This document shows positions 25,591 through 39,709 of a stretch of 64,000 nt of DNA, one piece after another (the first letter of the stretch is position 1; every line of letters starts with the position of its first letter). The position numbers and the translations under genes were made by a program. The notes under the pieces are model-generated. The model saw nothing but the letters and a program-made list of their open reading frames with translations, was not told the DNA's origin and did no database searches. The stretch comes from Chamaelirium japonicum (taxonomy: Eukaryota > Streptophyta > Magnoliopsida > Liliales > Melanthiaceae): contig CANTAL010000099.1 in assembly GCA_947650365.1 (NCBI GenBank), forward strand, positions 186,001 to 250,000, given 5' to 3'.

Positions 25591-28044
25591 ATGAATGAAT
25601 TAGAATGGATCGTACGAATGCATTAGAGTTGATACATTCGTGCGAATGAATTAGAATGGATCGTACGAATGAATTAGATTGGATCGTATGAATGAATTAG
25701 AATGGATCGTGCGAATGAATTAGAATGGATCGTGCGAATGAATTAGAATGGATCGTACGAATGAATTAGAATGGATCGTATGAATGAATTAGAATGGATA
25801 CATTCGTGCAAAAGAATTAGAATGGATTGTACGAATGAATTAGAATGGATCGTATGAATGAATTAGAATGGATCGTGCGAATGAATTAGAATGGATCGTG
25901 CGAATGAATTAGAATGGATCGTACGAATGAATTAGAATGGATCGTATGAATGAATTAGATTGGATCGTATTAATGAATTAGAATGGATCATACGAATGAA
26001 TTAGAATGGATACGAATGGATCGTACGAATGAGTAAGAATGGATCATACGAATGAAATAGAATGGATTGTACGAATGAATTAGAATGGATACATTCATGC
26101 GAATGAATTAGGATGGATCGTATGAATGAATTAGAATAGATTGTGCGAATGAATTAGAATAGATCGTACGAATGAATTAGAATGGATACATTCATGCGAA
26201 TGAATTAGAATGGATCGTATGAAGGAATTAGAATGGAGAATGGATAGTACGAAGGAATGGATACGAAGCAATTAGAATGGATACGAAGGAATTAGAATGG
26301 ATCATATGAATGACTTAGAATGGATACGAAGGAATTAGAATGGATCGTACGAAGGAATTAGAATGGAGAATGGATCGTGCGAATGAATTAGAATGGATCG
26401 TGCGATAAGAATGGATCGTATGAATGAAATAGAATAGATCGTACGGATAAATGAATTTGGATCGTGCTAATGAATTAGAATGGATCGTACGAATGAATTA
26501 GAATGGATCGTACTAATGAATTAGAATAGATTGTGCGAATGAATTAGAATGGATCGTACGAATGAATTAGAAAGGATATATTCGTGTGATTGAATTAGAA
26601 TAGATCGTATGAATGAATTAGATTGGATCGTATTAATGAATTAGAATGGATCGTGCGAATGAATTAGAATGGATCGTACGAATGAATTAGAATGGATAGA
26701 TTCGTGTGAATGAATTTGAATGGATCGTACGAAGGAATTAGAATGGATCGTACGAAGGAATTAGAATAGATCATACGAAGAAATTAGAATGGATCGTACG
26801 AATGAATTAGAATAGATCGTATGAATGAATTAGAATGGATCATGCGAATGAATTAAAATGGATCGTATGAATAAAATAGAATGGATCGTATGAATTAGAA
26901 TGGATCGTACGAATGAAATAGAATGGATCGTACGAATGAATTAGAATAGATTGTGCAAATGGATTAGAATGGATCATACGAATGAGTAAGAATGGATTGT
27001 ACGAATGAAATAGAATAGATCGTACGAATGAATTAGAATGGATCATGCTAATGAATTAGAATTGATCGTACGAATGAATTAGAATAGATTGTGCGAATGA
27101 ATTAGAATGGATCGTACGAATGAATTGGAATGGATACATTCGTGCGAATGAATTAGAATGGATCGTATGAATGAATTAGAGTGGATACATTCGTACAAAT
27201 GAATTAGAATGGATCGTACGAATGAATTAGAATGGATACATTCGTGCGAATGAATTAGAATGGATCATATGAATGAATTAGAATGGATCGTTTGAGTGAA
27301 TGCGAATGGATAATGCGAATGAATTAGAATGGATTGTACGAATGAATTAGAATGGATCGTACGAATCAATTAGAATAGATTGTGCGAATGGATTAGAATG
27401 GATCATACGATTGAGTAAGAATGGATTGTACGAATGAAATAGAATAGATCGTACGAATGAATTAGAATGGATCATGCTAATGAATTAGAATTGATCGTAC
27501 GAATGAATTAGAATAGATTGTGCGAATGAATTAGAATGGATCGTATGAATGAATTGGAATGGATATATTCGTGCGAATGAATTAGAATGGATCGTATGAA
27601 TGAATTAGAGTGGATACATTCGTACAAATGAATTAGAATGGATCGTATGAATGAATTAGAATGGATACATTCGTGCGAATGAATTAGAATGGATCGTACG
27701 AATGAATTAGAATGGATTGTACGAATGAAATAGAATAGATCGTACGAATGAATTAGAATGGATCATGCTAATGAATTAGAATTGATCGTATGAATGAAAT
27801 AGAATGGATCGTACGAAGGAATTAGAAAGGATCGTACAAACGAATTAGAATGGATCGTATGAATGAAATAGAGAAGATCGTACGAATGAATTAGAATGGA
27901 TCGTATGAATGAATTAGATTGGATCGTATGAATGAATTAGAATGAATTGTACGAATGAAATAGAATAGATCGTACGAAAGAATTAGAATGGATCGTGCGA
28001 ATGAATTAGAATGGGTCGTACGAATGAATTAGAATGGATACACG
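25588..28044 (+). repeat. F block, 2.5 kb
   Basis: Contains the irregular truncated-unit stretch at 26220-26480 and the 429-bp direct duplication near 26942-27690. It ends at a class C dyad (GGATACACGATCCAG at 28036). Confidence 0.9.
26942..27690 (+). repeat. 429-bp direct duplication
   Basis: TAGAATAGATTGTG at 26942 recurs at 27371, followed by the same run of variants (GGATTAGAATGGATCATACG, GAGTAAG, CATGCTAATG, TTGGAATGGATACATTCG). The first copy holds 18 units of which three are the 28-bp form: 15 x 23 + 3 x 28 = 429. Similarity decays after about 27690. Confidence 0.85.
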
Positions 28045-28640
28045 ATCCAGATCCATTCTAATTCATTCGCACAATCTATTCTAATTCATACGTAGGATCC
28101 ATTCTAATTCATTACTACGATCCATTCTAATTCATTCATACGATCCATTCTAATTTATTCATACGATCCATTCTAATTCATTCGCACGATCCATTCTAAT
28201 TCATTCATACGATCCATTCTAATTCATTCGTATGTATCTATTCTAATTCATTCATACGATCCATTCTAATTCTACGATCCATTCTTACTCATTCGTATTA
28301 TCCATTTTAATTCATTCACACAAATGAATTAGAATAGATTGTGCGAATGAATTAGAATGGATCGTGCGAATGAATTGGAATGGATACATTCGTGCGAATG
28401 CATTAGAATGGATCGTATGAATGAATTAGAGTGGATACATTCGTACAAATGAATTAGAATGGATCGTACGAATGAATTAGAATGGATACATTCGTGCGAA
28501 TGAATTAGAATGGATCATATGAATGAATTAGAATGGATCGTTTGAGTGAATGCGAATGGATCGTGCGAATGAATTAGAATAGATTGTACGAATGAATTAG
28601 AATAGATCGTACGAATGAATTAGAATGGATACATTCGTGC
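28045..28640. repeat. R then F short blocks
   Basis: R 28045-28322 follows the class C dyad and is, in reverse, the series before the class C dyad at 20383 (GTAGGATCC, ATTACTACG). F 28323-28640 leads to the class A dyad at 28641. Confidence 0.84.
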
Positions 28641-31165
28641 GAATCCATTCTATTTCATTCGTACGATCCATTCTAATTCATTCGCACGATCCATTCTAAT
28701 TCATTCATACGATCCATTCTAATTCATTCGTACGATCCATTCTAATTCATTCGTACGATCCATTCTAATTCATTCGCACAATCTATTCTAATTCATTCGT
28801 ACGATCCATTCTAATTCATTCGCACGATCCATTCTAATTCGTTCATACGATCCATTCTATTTCATTCGTACGATCCATTCTTACTCATTCGTACGATCCA
28901 TTCTAATTCATTTGCACGAAGGTATCCATTCTAATTCATTCGTACTATCCATTCCAATTCCTTCGTACGATCCATTCTAATTCCTTCGTACGATCCATTC
29001 TAATTCATTCGTACGATCCATTCTAATTCATTCGTACGATCCATTCTAATTCCTTCGTATGATCCATTCTAATTCATTCGTACGGTATGATTCATTCTAA
29101 TTCATTCGTACGATTCATTCTAATTCAATCCATTCTAATTCATTCGTACGATCCATTCTAATTCATTCGTACGATCCATTCTAATTCATTCGTACGATTC
29201 ATTCTAATTCAATCCATTCTAATTCATTCGTACGATCCATTCTTACTCATTCGTACGATCCATTCTAATTCATTGACACGAATGAATCCATTCTAATTCA
29301 TTCGTATGATCCATTCTAATTCATTCGCATGAATGTATCCATTCTAATTCATTCGTACGATCCATTCTATCTTATTCGTACAATCTATTCTATTTCATTC
29401 GTACGATCCATTCTAATTCATTCGCACGATCCATTCTAATTCATTCGCATGATCCATTCTAATTCATTCGTACGATCGATTCTAATTCATTCATACGATC
29501 CATTCTAATTCATTCGCACGAATGTATCCATTCTAATTCATTCGTACGATCCATTCTAATTCATTCGCACAATCTATTCTAATTCATTCATACGATCTAT
29601 TCTAATTTATTCGCATGATCTATTCTAATTCATTCATACGATCCATTCTAATTCATTCATATGATCCATTCTAATTCATTCGCACGATCCATTCTTACTC
29701 ATTCGTACGGTCCATTCTGATTCATTCGCACGATCCATTCTAATTCATTAATACGATCCATTCTAATTCATTCGTACGATCCATTCTAATTCATTCGTAC
29801 GATCCATTCTAATTCATTCGCACAATCTATTCTAATTCATTCGTACGATCCATTCTAATTCATTCGCATGATCCATTCTAATTCATTCATACGATCCATT
29901 CTATTTCATTCGTACGATCCATTCTTACTCATTCGTACGATCCATTCTAATTCATTTGCATGAAGGTATCCATTCTAATTCATTCGTACTATCCATTCAA
30001 ATTCCTTCGTTCGATCCATTCTAATTCCTTTGTACGATCCATTCTAATTCATTCGTACGATCCATTCTAAGTCATTCGTACGATCCATTCTAATTCCTTC
30101 GTATGATCCATTCTAATTCATTCTACGGTATGATTCATTCTAATTCATTCGTACGATTCATTCTAATTCAATCCAATCTAATTCATTCGTACGATCCATT
30201 CTAATTCATTCGTACGATCCATTCTAATTCATTCGTTTGATTCATTCTAATTCAATCCATTCTAATTCATTCGTACGATCCATTCTTACTCATTCGAACG
30301 ATCCATTCTACTTTATTCGCACGAATGAATCCATTCTAATTCATTCGTATGATCCATTCTAATTCATTCGCATGAATGTATCCATTCTAATTCATTCGTA
30401 CGATCCATTCTATCTCATTCGTACAATCCATTCTATTTCATTCGTACGATCCATTCTAATTCATTCGCACGATTCATTCTAATTCATTCGCATGATCCAT
30501 TCTAATTCATTCGTACGATCGATTCTAATTCATTCATACGATCCATTCTAATTCATTCGCACGAATGTATCCATTCTAATTCATTCGTACGATCCATTCT
30601 AATTCATTCGCACAATCTATTCTAATTCATTCATACGATCCATTCTAATTTATTCACACGATCCATTCTAATTCATTCATACGATCCATTCTAATTCATT
30701 CATATGATCCATTCTAATTCATTCGTATGATCCATTCTTACACATTCGTACGATCCATTCTATTTCATTCGCACGATCCATTCTAATTCAATAATACGAT
30801 CCATTCTAATTCATTCGCACGATCCATTCTAATTCATTCACACTCATACGATCCATTCTAATTCATTCGCACGAATGTATCCTTTCTAATTCATTCGTAC
30901 GATCCATTCTAATTCATTCGAACGATCCATTCTAATTCATTCGTACGATCCATTCTAATTCATTCGCACGATCCATTCTAATTCATTCGCATGATCCATT
31001 CTAATTCATTAGCACGATCCGTTCTAATTCATTCGTACGATCCATTCTAATTCATTTATACGATCCAATCTAATTCATTCATACGATCCATTCTAATTCT
31101 TTCGCACAAATGTATCCATTCTAATTCATTCGTACAATCCATTCTAATTCATTAGCACGAAAAAA
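28641..31165 (-). repeat. R block, 2.5 kb
   Basis: Opens with an alpha module (marker TTTGCACGAA at 28911, 270 bp; GGTATGATTC at 29084, 443 bp) and runs uninterrupted to the class D junction at 31160. An internal direct duplication has offset 1044 bp. Confidence 0.9.
28690..30800 (-). repeat. 1044-bp tandem duplication in R block
   Basis: TTTGCACGAAGG at 28911 is matched by TTTGCATGAAGG at 29955 (offset 1044). After a single-base loss in the second copy (TTCTACGG for TTCGTACGG) the offset is 1043, as for GAATGTATCC at 29331 and 30374. Outer limits are approximate. Confidence 0.85.
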
Positions 31166-31804
31166 CACGATCCACTCACATACGAATAAATTAGAATGAA
31201 TTAGAATGGATTGTGTGAATGAATTAGAATGGATCGTATGAATGAATTAAAATGGATCGTGCGAATGAATTAGAATGGATCGTGCGAATGAATTAGAATA
31301 TGGATCGTACGAAGAAATTAGAATGGATCGTACGAATGAATTCGAATGTATCCTTTCTAATTCATTCGTACGATCCATTCTAATTCCTTCGTACGATCCA
31401 TTCTAATTCATTCGTACGATCCATTCTAATTCATTCGCACGATCCATTCTAATTCATTCGTACGATCCATTCTATTTCATTCATACGATCCATTCTAATT
31501 CATTCATACGATCTATTCTAATTCTTTCGCACGAATGTATCCATTCTAATTCATTCGTACGATCCATTCTAATTCATTCGCACGATCCATTCCAATTCAT
31601 TCATACAATCCATTCTAATTCTTTTGCATGAATGTATCCATTCTAATTCATTCGTTCGATCCATTCTAATTCATTCGTACGATCCATTCTAATTCATTCG
31701 CACGATCCATTCTAATTCATGCATACGATCCAATCTAATTCATTCATACGATCCATTCTAATTCATTCGCACGAATGTATCCATTCTAATTCATTAGTAC
31801 ATGT
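31160..31804. repeat. Complete beta module D-B-E
   Basis: Class D A6 at 31160-31165, class B GAATTC at 31338-31343, class E ACATGT at 31799-31804. Spacing is 178 and 461 bp. F from D to B, R from B to E. The class E flank is ATTAGT here instead of ATTCGT. Confidence 0.9.
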
Positions 31805-32771
31805 ACGAATGAATTAGAATGGATCGTACGATTGAATTAGAGTTGATACATTCGTGCGAATGAATTAGAATGGATCGTACGAATGAATTAGATTGGATCG
31901 TATGAATGAATTATAATGGATCATGCGAATGAATTAGAATAGATCATACGAATGAATTAGAATGGATCGTACGAATGAATTAGAATGGATACATTCGTTC
32001 AAAAGAATTAGAATGGATTGTATGAATGAATTAGAATGGATCGTGCGAATGAATTAGAATGGATACATTCGTGCGAATGAATTAGAATGGATCGTATGAA
32101 TGAATTAGATTGGATCGTATGAATGAATTAGAATGGATCGTGCGAATGAATTAGAATGGATCGTACCAATGAATTAGAATGGATCGTACGAATGAATTAG
32201 AATGGATCGTACGAATGAATTAGAATGGATCGTATGAATTAGAATGGATCATACGAAGGAATTAGAATGGATCGTATGAATGAATTAGATTGGATCGTAT
32301 TAATGAATTTGAATGGATCGTATGAATGAATTAGATTGCATCGTATGAATGAATTAGAATGGTTCTTGCGAATGAATTAGAATAGATCGTACGAATGAAA
32401 TGGAATGAATTGTATGAATGAATTAGAATAGATCGTGCGAATGAATTAGAATGGATCGTACGAATGAATTAGAATGGATCATATGAATGAATTAGAATGG
32501 ATCGTACGTATGAATTAGAATGGATCGTGCGAATGAATTAGAATGGATCGTATGAATGAATTAGAGTAGATACATTCGTACGAAGGAATTAGAATGGATC
32601 GTACGAATGAATTAGAATGGATTATATGAATGAATTAGAATGGATCGTACGAATGAATTAGAATGGATACATTCGTGCGAATGAATTAGAATGGATTGTA
32701 CGAATAAATTAGAATGGATCGTACGAATGAATTAGAATAGATTGTACGAATGAATTAGAATGGATCGTACG
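31805..32771 (+). repeat. F block, 0.97 kb
   Basis: Follows class E with GAGTTGATACATTCG. It ends at an unclassified F-to-R join (GGATCGTACGTCTAATTC), one of only four such switches. Confidence 0.87.
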
Positions 32772-33213
32772 TCTAATTCATTCATACAATCCATTCTAAT
32801 TCATTCATACAATCCATTCTACTTCTTTTGCACGAATGTATCCATTCTAATTTATTCGTACGATCCATTCTAATTCCTTCGTACGATCCATTCTAATTAC
32901 TTCCCATGAATGTATCCATTCTAATTGATACGTACGATCCATTCTATTTCATTCGTATGATCCATTCTTACTCATTCGTACGATCCAATCTAATTCATTC
33001 ATACGATCCATTCTAATTCATTCGTACGTTCCATTCTAATTCATTAGCACGATCAATGCTAATTGATTTGTACGATCCATTCTAATTCATTCGTACAATC
33101 CATTCTATTCCATTCGTACGATCCATTCTTACTCATTCGTATGATCCATTCTAATTCATTCGCACGAATGTATCCATTCTAATTCATTCATATAATCCAT
33201 TCTTACTCATTCG
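32772..33213 (-). repeat. R block, 0.44 kb
   Basis: More diverged than most R blocks (ATTACTTCCCATG, ATTGATACG, CAATGCTAATTG). The variants CACGATCAATGC recur at about 50380. It ends at CTCATTCGTAATGAATTAG. Confidence 0.85.
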
Positions 33214-33864
33214 TAATGAATTAGAATGGATACATTCGTGCAAAAGAATTAGAATGGATTGTATGAATGAATTAGAATGGATCGTACAAATGAATTAGAA
33301 TGGATCGTGCGAATAAATTAGAATGGATCGTACGAATGAATTAGAATAGATTGTGCGAATGAATTAGAATGGATCGTACGAATGAATTAGAATGGATACA
33401 TTCGTGCGAATGAATTAGAATTAGAATGAATTGGAATGGATCGTACGAATGAATTAGAGTGGATCGTACGAATGAATTAGAATGGATACATTCGTGCCAA
33501 TGAATTAGAATGGATCTTACGAATGAGTAAGAATGGATCGTACGAATGAAATAGAATGGATCATATGAATCGTACGAATGAGTAAGAATGGATCGAACGA
33601 ATGAATTAGAATGGATTGAATTAGAATGAATCGTACGAATGAATTAGAATGGATCGTACGAATGAATTAGAATGGATCGTGCGAATGAATTAGAATGGAT
33701 CGTACAAATGAATTAGAATAGATCATGCGAATGAATTAGAATGGATCGTACGAATGAATTAGAATGTATCGTACGAATGAATTAGAATGGATCGTATGAA
33801 TGAATTAGAATGGATCGTGCAAATGAATTAGAATGGATCGTACGAATGAAATAGAATAGATTCG
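33214..33864 (+). repeat. F block, 0.65 kb
   Basis: F units with one fused unit (GAATTAGAATTAGAATG near 33415). It ends at a class A dyad (33859) without the 270-bp marker. Confidence 0.86.
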
Positions 33865-34552
33865 CACGAATGTATCCATTCTAATTCATTCGTACGATCC
33901 ATTCTAATTCTTTCGTACAATCCATTCTAATTCATTCGTACGATCCATTCTAATTCATTCGCACAATCTATTCTAATTCATTCGTACGATCCATTCTAAT
34001 TCATTCATATGATCCATTCTAATTCATTCATACGATCCATTCTAATTCATTCATATGATCCATTCTAATTCATTCGCACGAATGTATCCATTCTAATTCA
34101 TTCGTATGATCCTTTCTAATTCATTCACACGATCCATTCTAATTCATTCATACAATCCATTCTATTTCTTTGGCACGAATGTATCCATTCTAATTCATTC
34201 GTACGATCCATTCTATTTCATTCGTACGATCCATTCTAATTTATTCGTACAATCCATTCTAATTCATTCGCACGATCTATTCGAATTCATTCGCACGAAT
34301 GTATCCACTCTAATTCATTCATACGATCCATTCTAATTCCTTCGTACGATCCATTCTATTTCATTCGTATGATCCATTCTATTTCATTCATATAATCCAT
34401 TCTAATTCATTCGCACGATCCATTCTAATTCACTCATACGATCCATTCTAATTCATTCGTATGATCCATTCTAATTCATTCGTTCGATCCATTCTAATTT
34501 ATTCGCACGATCCATTCTAATTCATTCATACGATCCATTCTTACTCATTCGT
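33865..34552 (-). repeat. R block, 0.69 kb
   Basis: R units; 34106-34336 carries a stop-poor series that recurs in reverse at 38047-38277. It switches to F at TTACTCATTCGTACGAATG. Confidence 0.86.
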
Positions 34553-36046
34553 ACGAATGAATTAATTAGACTGGATCGTACGAATGAATTAGAATGGATA
34601 CATTCGTGCGAATGAATTAGAATGGATCATACGAATGAGTAAGAATGGATCGTACGAATGAAATAGAATGGATTGTACGAATGAATTAGATTGGATCGTA
34701 CGAATGAATTAGAATAGATTGTATGAATGAATTAGAATGGATACATTCGTGCGAATGAATTAGAATGGATCGTATGAGTGTGAATGAATTAGAATGGATC
34801 GTGCGAATGAATTAGAATGGATCGTATTAATGAATTAGAATGGATCGTATGAATGAAATAGAATAGATCGTACGAATGAATTAGAATGGATCGTATTAAG
34901 GAATTAGAATGGATCGTACGAAGGAATTAGAATGGATTGTATGAATGAATTAGAATAGATCGTATGAATGAATCAGAATGGATCTTACGAATGAATTAGA
35001 ATGGATTGAATTAGAATGAATCGTATGAATGAATTAGAATGAATCATACTGTACGAATGAATTAGAATGGATCATACGAAGGAATTAGAATGGATCGTAC
35101 GAATGAATTAGAATGGATCGTACGAATGAATTAGAATGGATCGTACGAAGGAATTAGAATGGATCGTACGAAGGAATTAGAATGGATAGTACGAATGAAT
35201 TAGAATGGATACCTTCGTGTAAATGAATTAGAATGGATCGTACGAATGAGTAAGAATGGATCGTACGAATGAAATAGAATGGATCGTATGAATGAATTAG
35301 AATGGATCGTGCGAATGAATTAGAATGGATCGGACGAATGAATTAGAATGGATAGATTCGTGCAAATGAATTTCAATGGATCGTACGAAGGAATTAGAAT
35401 GGATCGTACGAAGGAATTAGAATAGATCATACGAAGAAATTAGAATGGATCATACGAATGAATTAGAATGGATCGTATGAATGAATTAGAATGGATCGTG
35501 CGAATGAATTAAAATGGATCGTATGAATGAAATAGAATGGATCGTATGAATTAGAATGGATCGTACGAATGAAATAGAATGGATCGTACGAGTGAATTAG
35601 AAAAAATTGTGCGAATGGATTAGAATGGATCATACGATTGAGTAAGAATGGATTGTACGAATGAAATAGAATAGATCGTACGAATGAATTAGAATGGATC
35701 ATGCTAATGAATTAGTATTGATCGTACGAATGAATTAGAATAGATTATGCGAATGAATTAGAATGGATCGTACGAATTAATTGGAATGGATACATTCGTG
35801 CGAATGAATTAGAATGGATCGTATGAATGAATTAGAGTGGACACATTCGTACAAATGAATTAGAATGGATCGTACGAATGAATTAGAATGGATACATTCG
35901 TGCGAATGAATTAGAATGGATCATATGAATGAATTAGAATGGATCGTTTGAGTGAATGTGAATGGATCGTGCGAATGAATTAGAATTGATTGTACGAATG
36001 AATTAAAATGGATCGTACGAATGAATTAGAATGGATACATTCGTGC
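34553..36046 (+). repeat. F block, 1.5 kb
   Basis: Includes GAATCATACTG near 35041, a marker variant with TAAA near 35220, and the stop-poor series at 35463-35702. It ends at a class A dyad (36047). Confidence 0.88.
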
Positions 36047-37799
36047 GAATCCATTCTATTTCATTCGTACGATCCATTCTAATTCATTCGCACGATCCAT
36101 TCTAATTCATTCATTCGATCCATTCTAATTCATTCGTACGATCCATTCTAATTCATTCGTACGATCCATTCTAATTCATTCGCACAATCTATTCTAATTC
36201 ATTCGTACGATCCATTCTAATTCATTCACACGATCCATTCTAATTCATTCATACGATCCATTCTATTTCATTCGTACGATCCATTCTTACTCATTCGTAG
36301 GATCCATTCTAATTCATTTGCACGAAGGTATCCATTCTAATTCATTCGTACTATCCATTCTAATTCCTTCGTACGATCCATTCTAATTCCTTCATACGAT
36401 CCATTCTAATTCATTCGTACGATCCATTCTAATTCATTCGTACAATCCATTCTAATTCATTCGCACGATCCATTCACATTCACTTAAACGATCCATTCTA
36501 ATTCATTCATATGATCCATTCTAATTCATTCGCACGAATGTATCCATTCTAATTCAGTCGTACGATCCATTCTAATTCATTTGTACGAATGTATCCACTC
36601 TAATTCATTCATACGATCCATTCTAATTCATTCGCACGAATGTATCCATTCCAATTCATTCGTACGATCCATTCTAATTCATTGGCACAATCTATTCTAA
36701 TTCATTTGTACGATCAATTCTAATTCATTAGCATGATCCATTCTAATTCATTCGTACGATCTATTCTATTTCATTCGTACAATCCATTCTTACTCAATCG
36801 TATGATCCATTCTAATCCATTCGCACAATCTATTCTAATTCATTCGTACGATCCATTCTATTTAATTCGTACGATCCATTCTAATTCATACGATCCATTC
36901 TATTTCATTCATACGATCCATTTTAATTCATTCGCACGATCCATTCTAATTCATTCATACGACCCATTCTAATTCATTCGTACGATCCATTCTAATTTCT
37001 TCGTATGATCTATTCTAATTCCTTCGTACGATCTATTCTAATTCCTTCGTACGATCCATTCAAATTCATTTGCACAAATCTATCCATTCTAATTCATTCG
37101 TACGATCCATTCTAATTCATTCGCACGATCCATTCTAATTCATTAATACGATCCAATCTAATTCATTCATACGATCTATTCTAATTCATTCGCACGATCT
37201 AATCTATTTCATTCGTACAATCCATTCTAATTCATTCATACGATCCAATCTAATTCATTCATACGATCCATTCTAATTTATTCGTACGATCTATTCTATT
37301 TCATTCATATGATCCATTCTAATTCGTTTGTGCGATCCTTTCTAATTCCTTCGTACGATCCATTCTATTTCATTCGTATGACCCATTCTAATTCATAAGT
37401 ACGATCCATTCTAATTCATTCAAACGATCCATTCTAATTCATTCGTACGATCCATTCTAATTCATTCGCACGATCCATTCTAATTCATTCGTACGAATGT
37501 ATCCACTCTAATTCATTCATACGATCCATTCTAATTCATTCGTATGATCCATTCTATTTCATTCGTATGATCCATTCTAATTCCTTCGTACGATCCATTC
37601 TTATTCATTCCCATGAATGTATCCATTCTAATTCGTACGTAAGATCCATTCTAATTCATTTATACGATCCAATCTAATTCATTCATAGAATCCATTCTAA
37701 TTCATTCGCACGAATTTATCCATTCTAACTCGTTCGTACGATCCATTCGAATTCATTCGCACGAATGTATCCATTCTAATTCATTCGTACGATCCATTC
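36047..37799 (-). repeat. R block, 1.75 kb
   Basis: Alpha module at the left (GAATCC at 36047, TTTGCACGAAGG at 36317, 270 bp). Further right are CACTTAAACG near 36482, the stop-poor series at 36733-36972, and a more diverged stretch at 37150-37700. It ends at an abrupt join GATCCATTCCGTGCG. Confidence 0.88.
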
Positions 37800-39709
37800 C
37801 GTGCGAATGAATTAGAATACATCGTACGAATGAATTAGAATGGATATATTCGTGCAAATGAATTAGAATAGATCGTACGAATGAATTAGAATAGATCGTA
37901 CGAATGAATTAGAATGGATTGTATGAATGAATTAGATTAGATCGTATAAATGAATTAGAATGGATCGTACGAATGAATTAGAATGGATTATATGAATGAA
38001 ATAGAATGGATCATACGAATGAAATAGAATGGATCGTACGAAGGAATTAGAATGGATCGTATGAATGAATTAGAGTGGATACATTCGTGCGAATGAATTC
38101 GAATAGATCGTGCGAATGAATTAGAATGGATTGTACGAATGAATTAGAATGGATCGTACGAATGAAATAGAATGGATCGTACGAATGAATTAGAATGGAT
38201 ACATTCGTGCAAAAGAAATAGAATGGGTTGTATGAATGAATTAGAATGGATCGTGTGAATGAATTAGAATGGATCATACGAATGAATTAGAATGGATACA
38301 TTCGTGCGAATGAATTAGAATGGATCGTGCGAATGAATTAGAATGGATCGTACGAATGAATTAGAATGGATCGTGCGAATGAATTAGAATGGATCGTACG
38401 AATGAATTAGATTGGATCGTATTAATGAATTAGAATGGATCGTACGAATGAATTAGAATAGATCGTACGAATGAATTAGAATGGATACGAATGGATCGTA
38501 TGAATGAGTAAGAATGGATCGTACGAATAAAATAGAATGGATTGTACGAATGAATTAGAATGGATACATTCGTGCGAATGAATTAGGATGGATCGTATGA
38601 ATGAATTAGAATAGATTGTGCGAATGAATTAGAATGGATCATACGAATGAATTAGAATGAATACATTCATGCGAATGAATTAGAATGGATCGTATGAATG
38701 AATTAGAATGGATCGTATGAGTGAATTAGAATGGATACGAAGGAATTAGAATGGATCGTACGAAGGAATTAGAATGGAGAATGGATCGTGCGAATGAATT
38801 AGAATGGATCGTGCGATAAGAATGGATCATACGAATGAATTAGAATAGATTGTGCGAATGAATTAGAATGGATCGTACGAATGAATTAGAATGGATATAT
38901 TCGTGCGAATGAATTAGAATAGATCGTATGAATGAATTAGATTGGATCGTATTAATGAATTAGAATGGATCGTGCGAATGAATTAGAATGGATCGTACGA
39001 ATGAATTAGAATGGATAGATTTGTGCGAATGAATTTGAATGGATCGTACGAAGGAATTAGAATAGATCGTACGAAGGAATTAGAATAGATCATACGAAGA
39101 AATTAGAATGGATCGTACGAATGAATTAGAATGGATCGTATGAATGAATTAGAATAGATCGTGCGAATGAATTAAAATGGATCGTATGAATGAAATAGAA
39201 TGGATCGTATGAATTAGAATGGATCATACGAATGAAATAGAATGGATCGTACGAATGAATTAGAATAGATTGTGCGAATGGATTAGAATGGATCATACGA
39301 TTGAGTAAGAATGGATTGTACGAATGAAATAGAATAGATCGTATGAATGAATTAGAATGGATCTTGCTAATGAATTAGAATTGATCGTACGAATGAATTA
39401 GAATAGATTGTGCGAATGAATTAGAATGGATCGTACGAATGAATTGGAATGGATACATTCGTGTGAATGAATTAGAATGGATCGTATGAATGAATTAGAG
39501 TGGATACATTCGTACAAATGAATTAGAATGGATCGTACGAATGAATTAGAATGGATACATTCGTGCGAATGAATTAGAATGGATCATATGAATGAATTAG
39601 AATGGATCGTTTGAGTGAATGCGAATGGATCGTGCGAATGAATTAGAATGGATAGTACGAATGAATTAGAATGGATCGTATGAATGAATTAGAATGGATA
39701 CATTCGTGC
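37800..39709 (+). repeat. F block, 1.9 kb
   Basis: Carries the irregular truncated units at 38731-38825 (GGATACGAAGG, GGAGAATGG, GCGATAAG) and CGTTTGAGTGAATGCG near 39608. It ends at the class A dyad at 39710. Confidence 0.88.
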
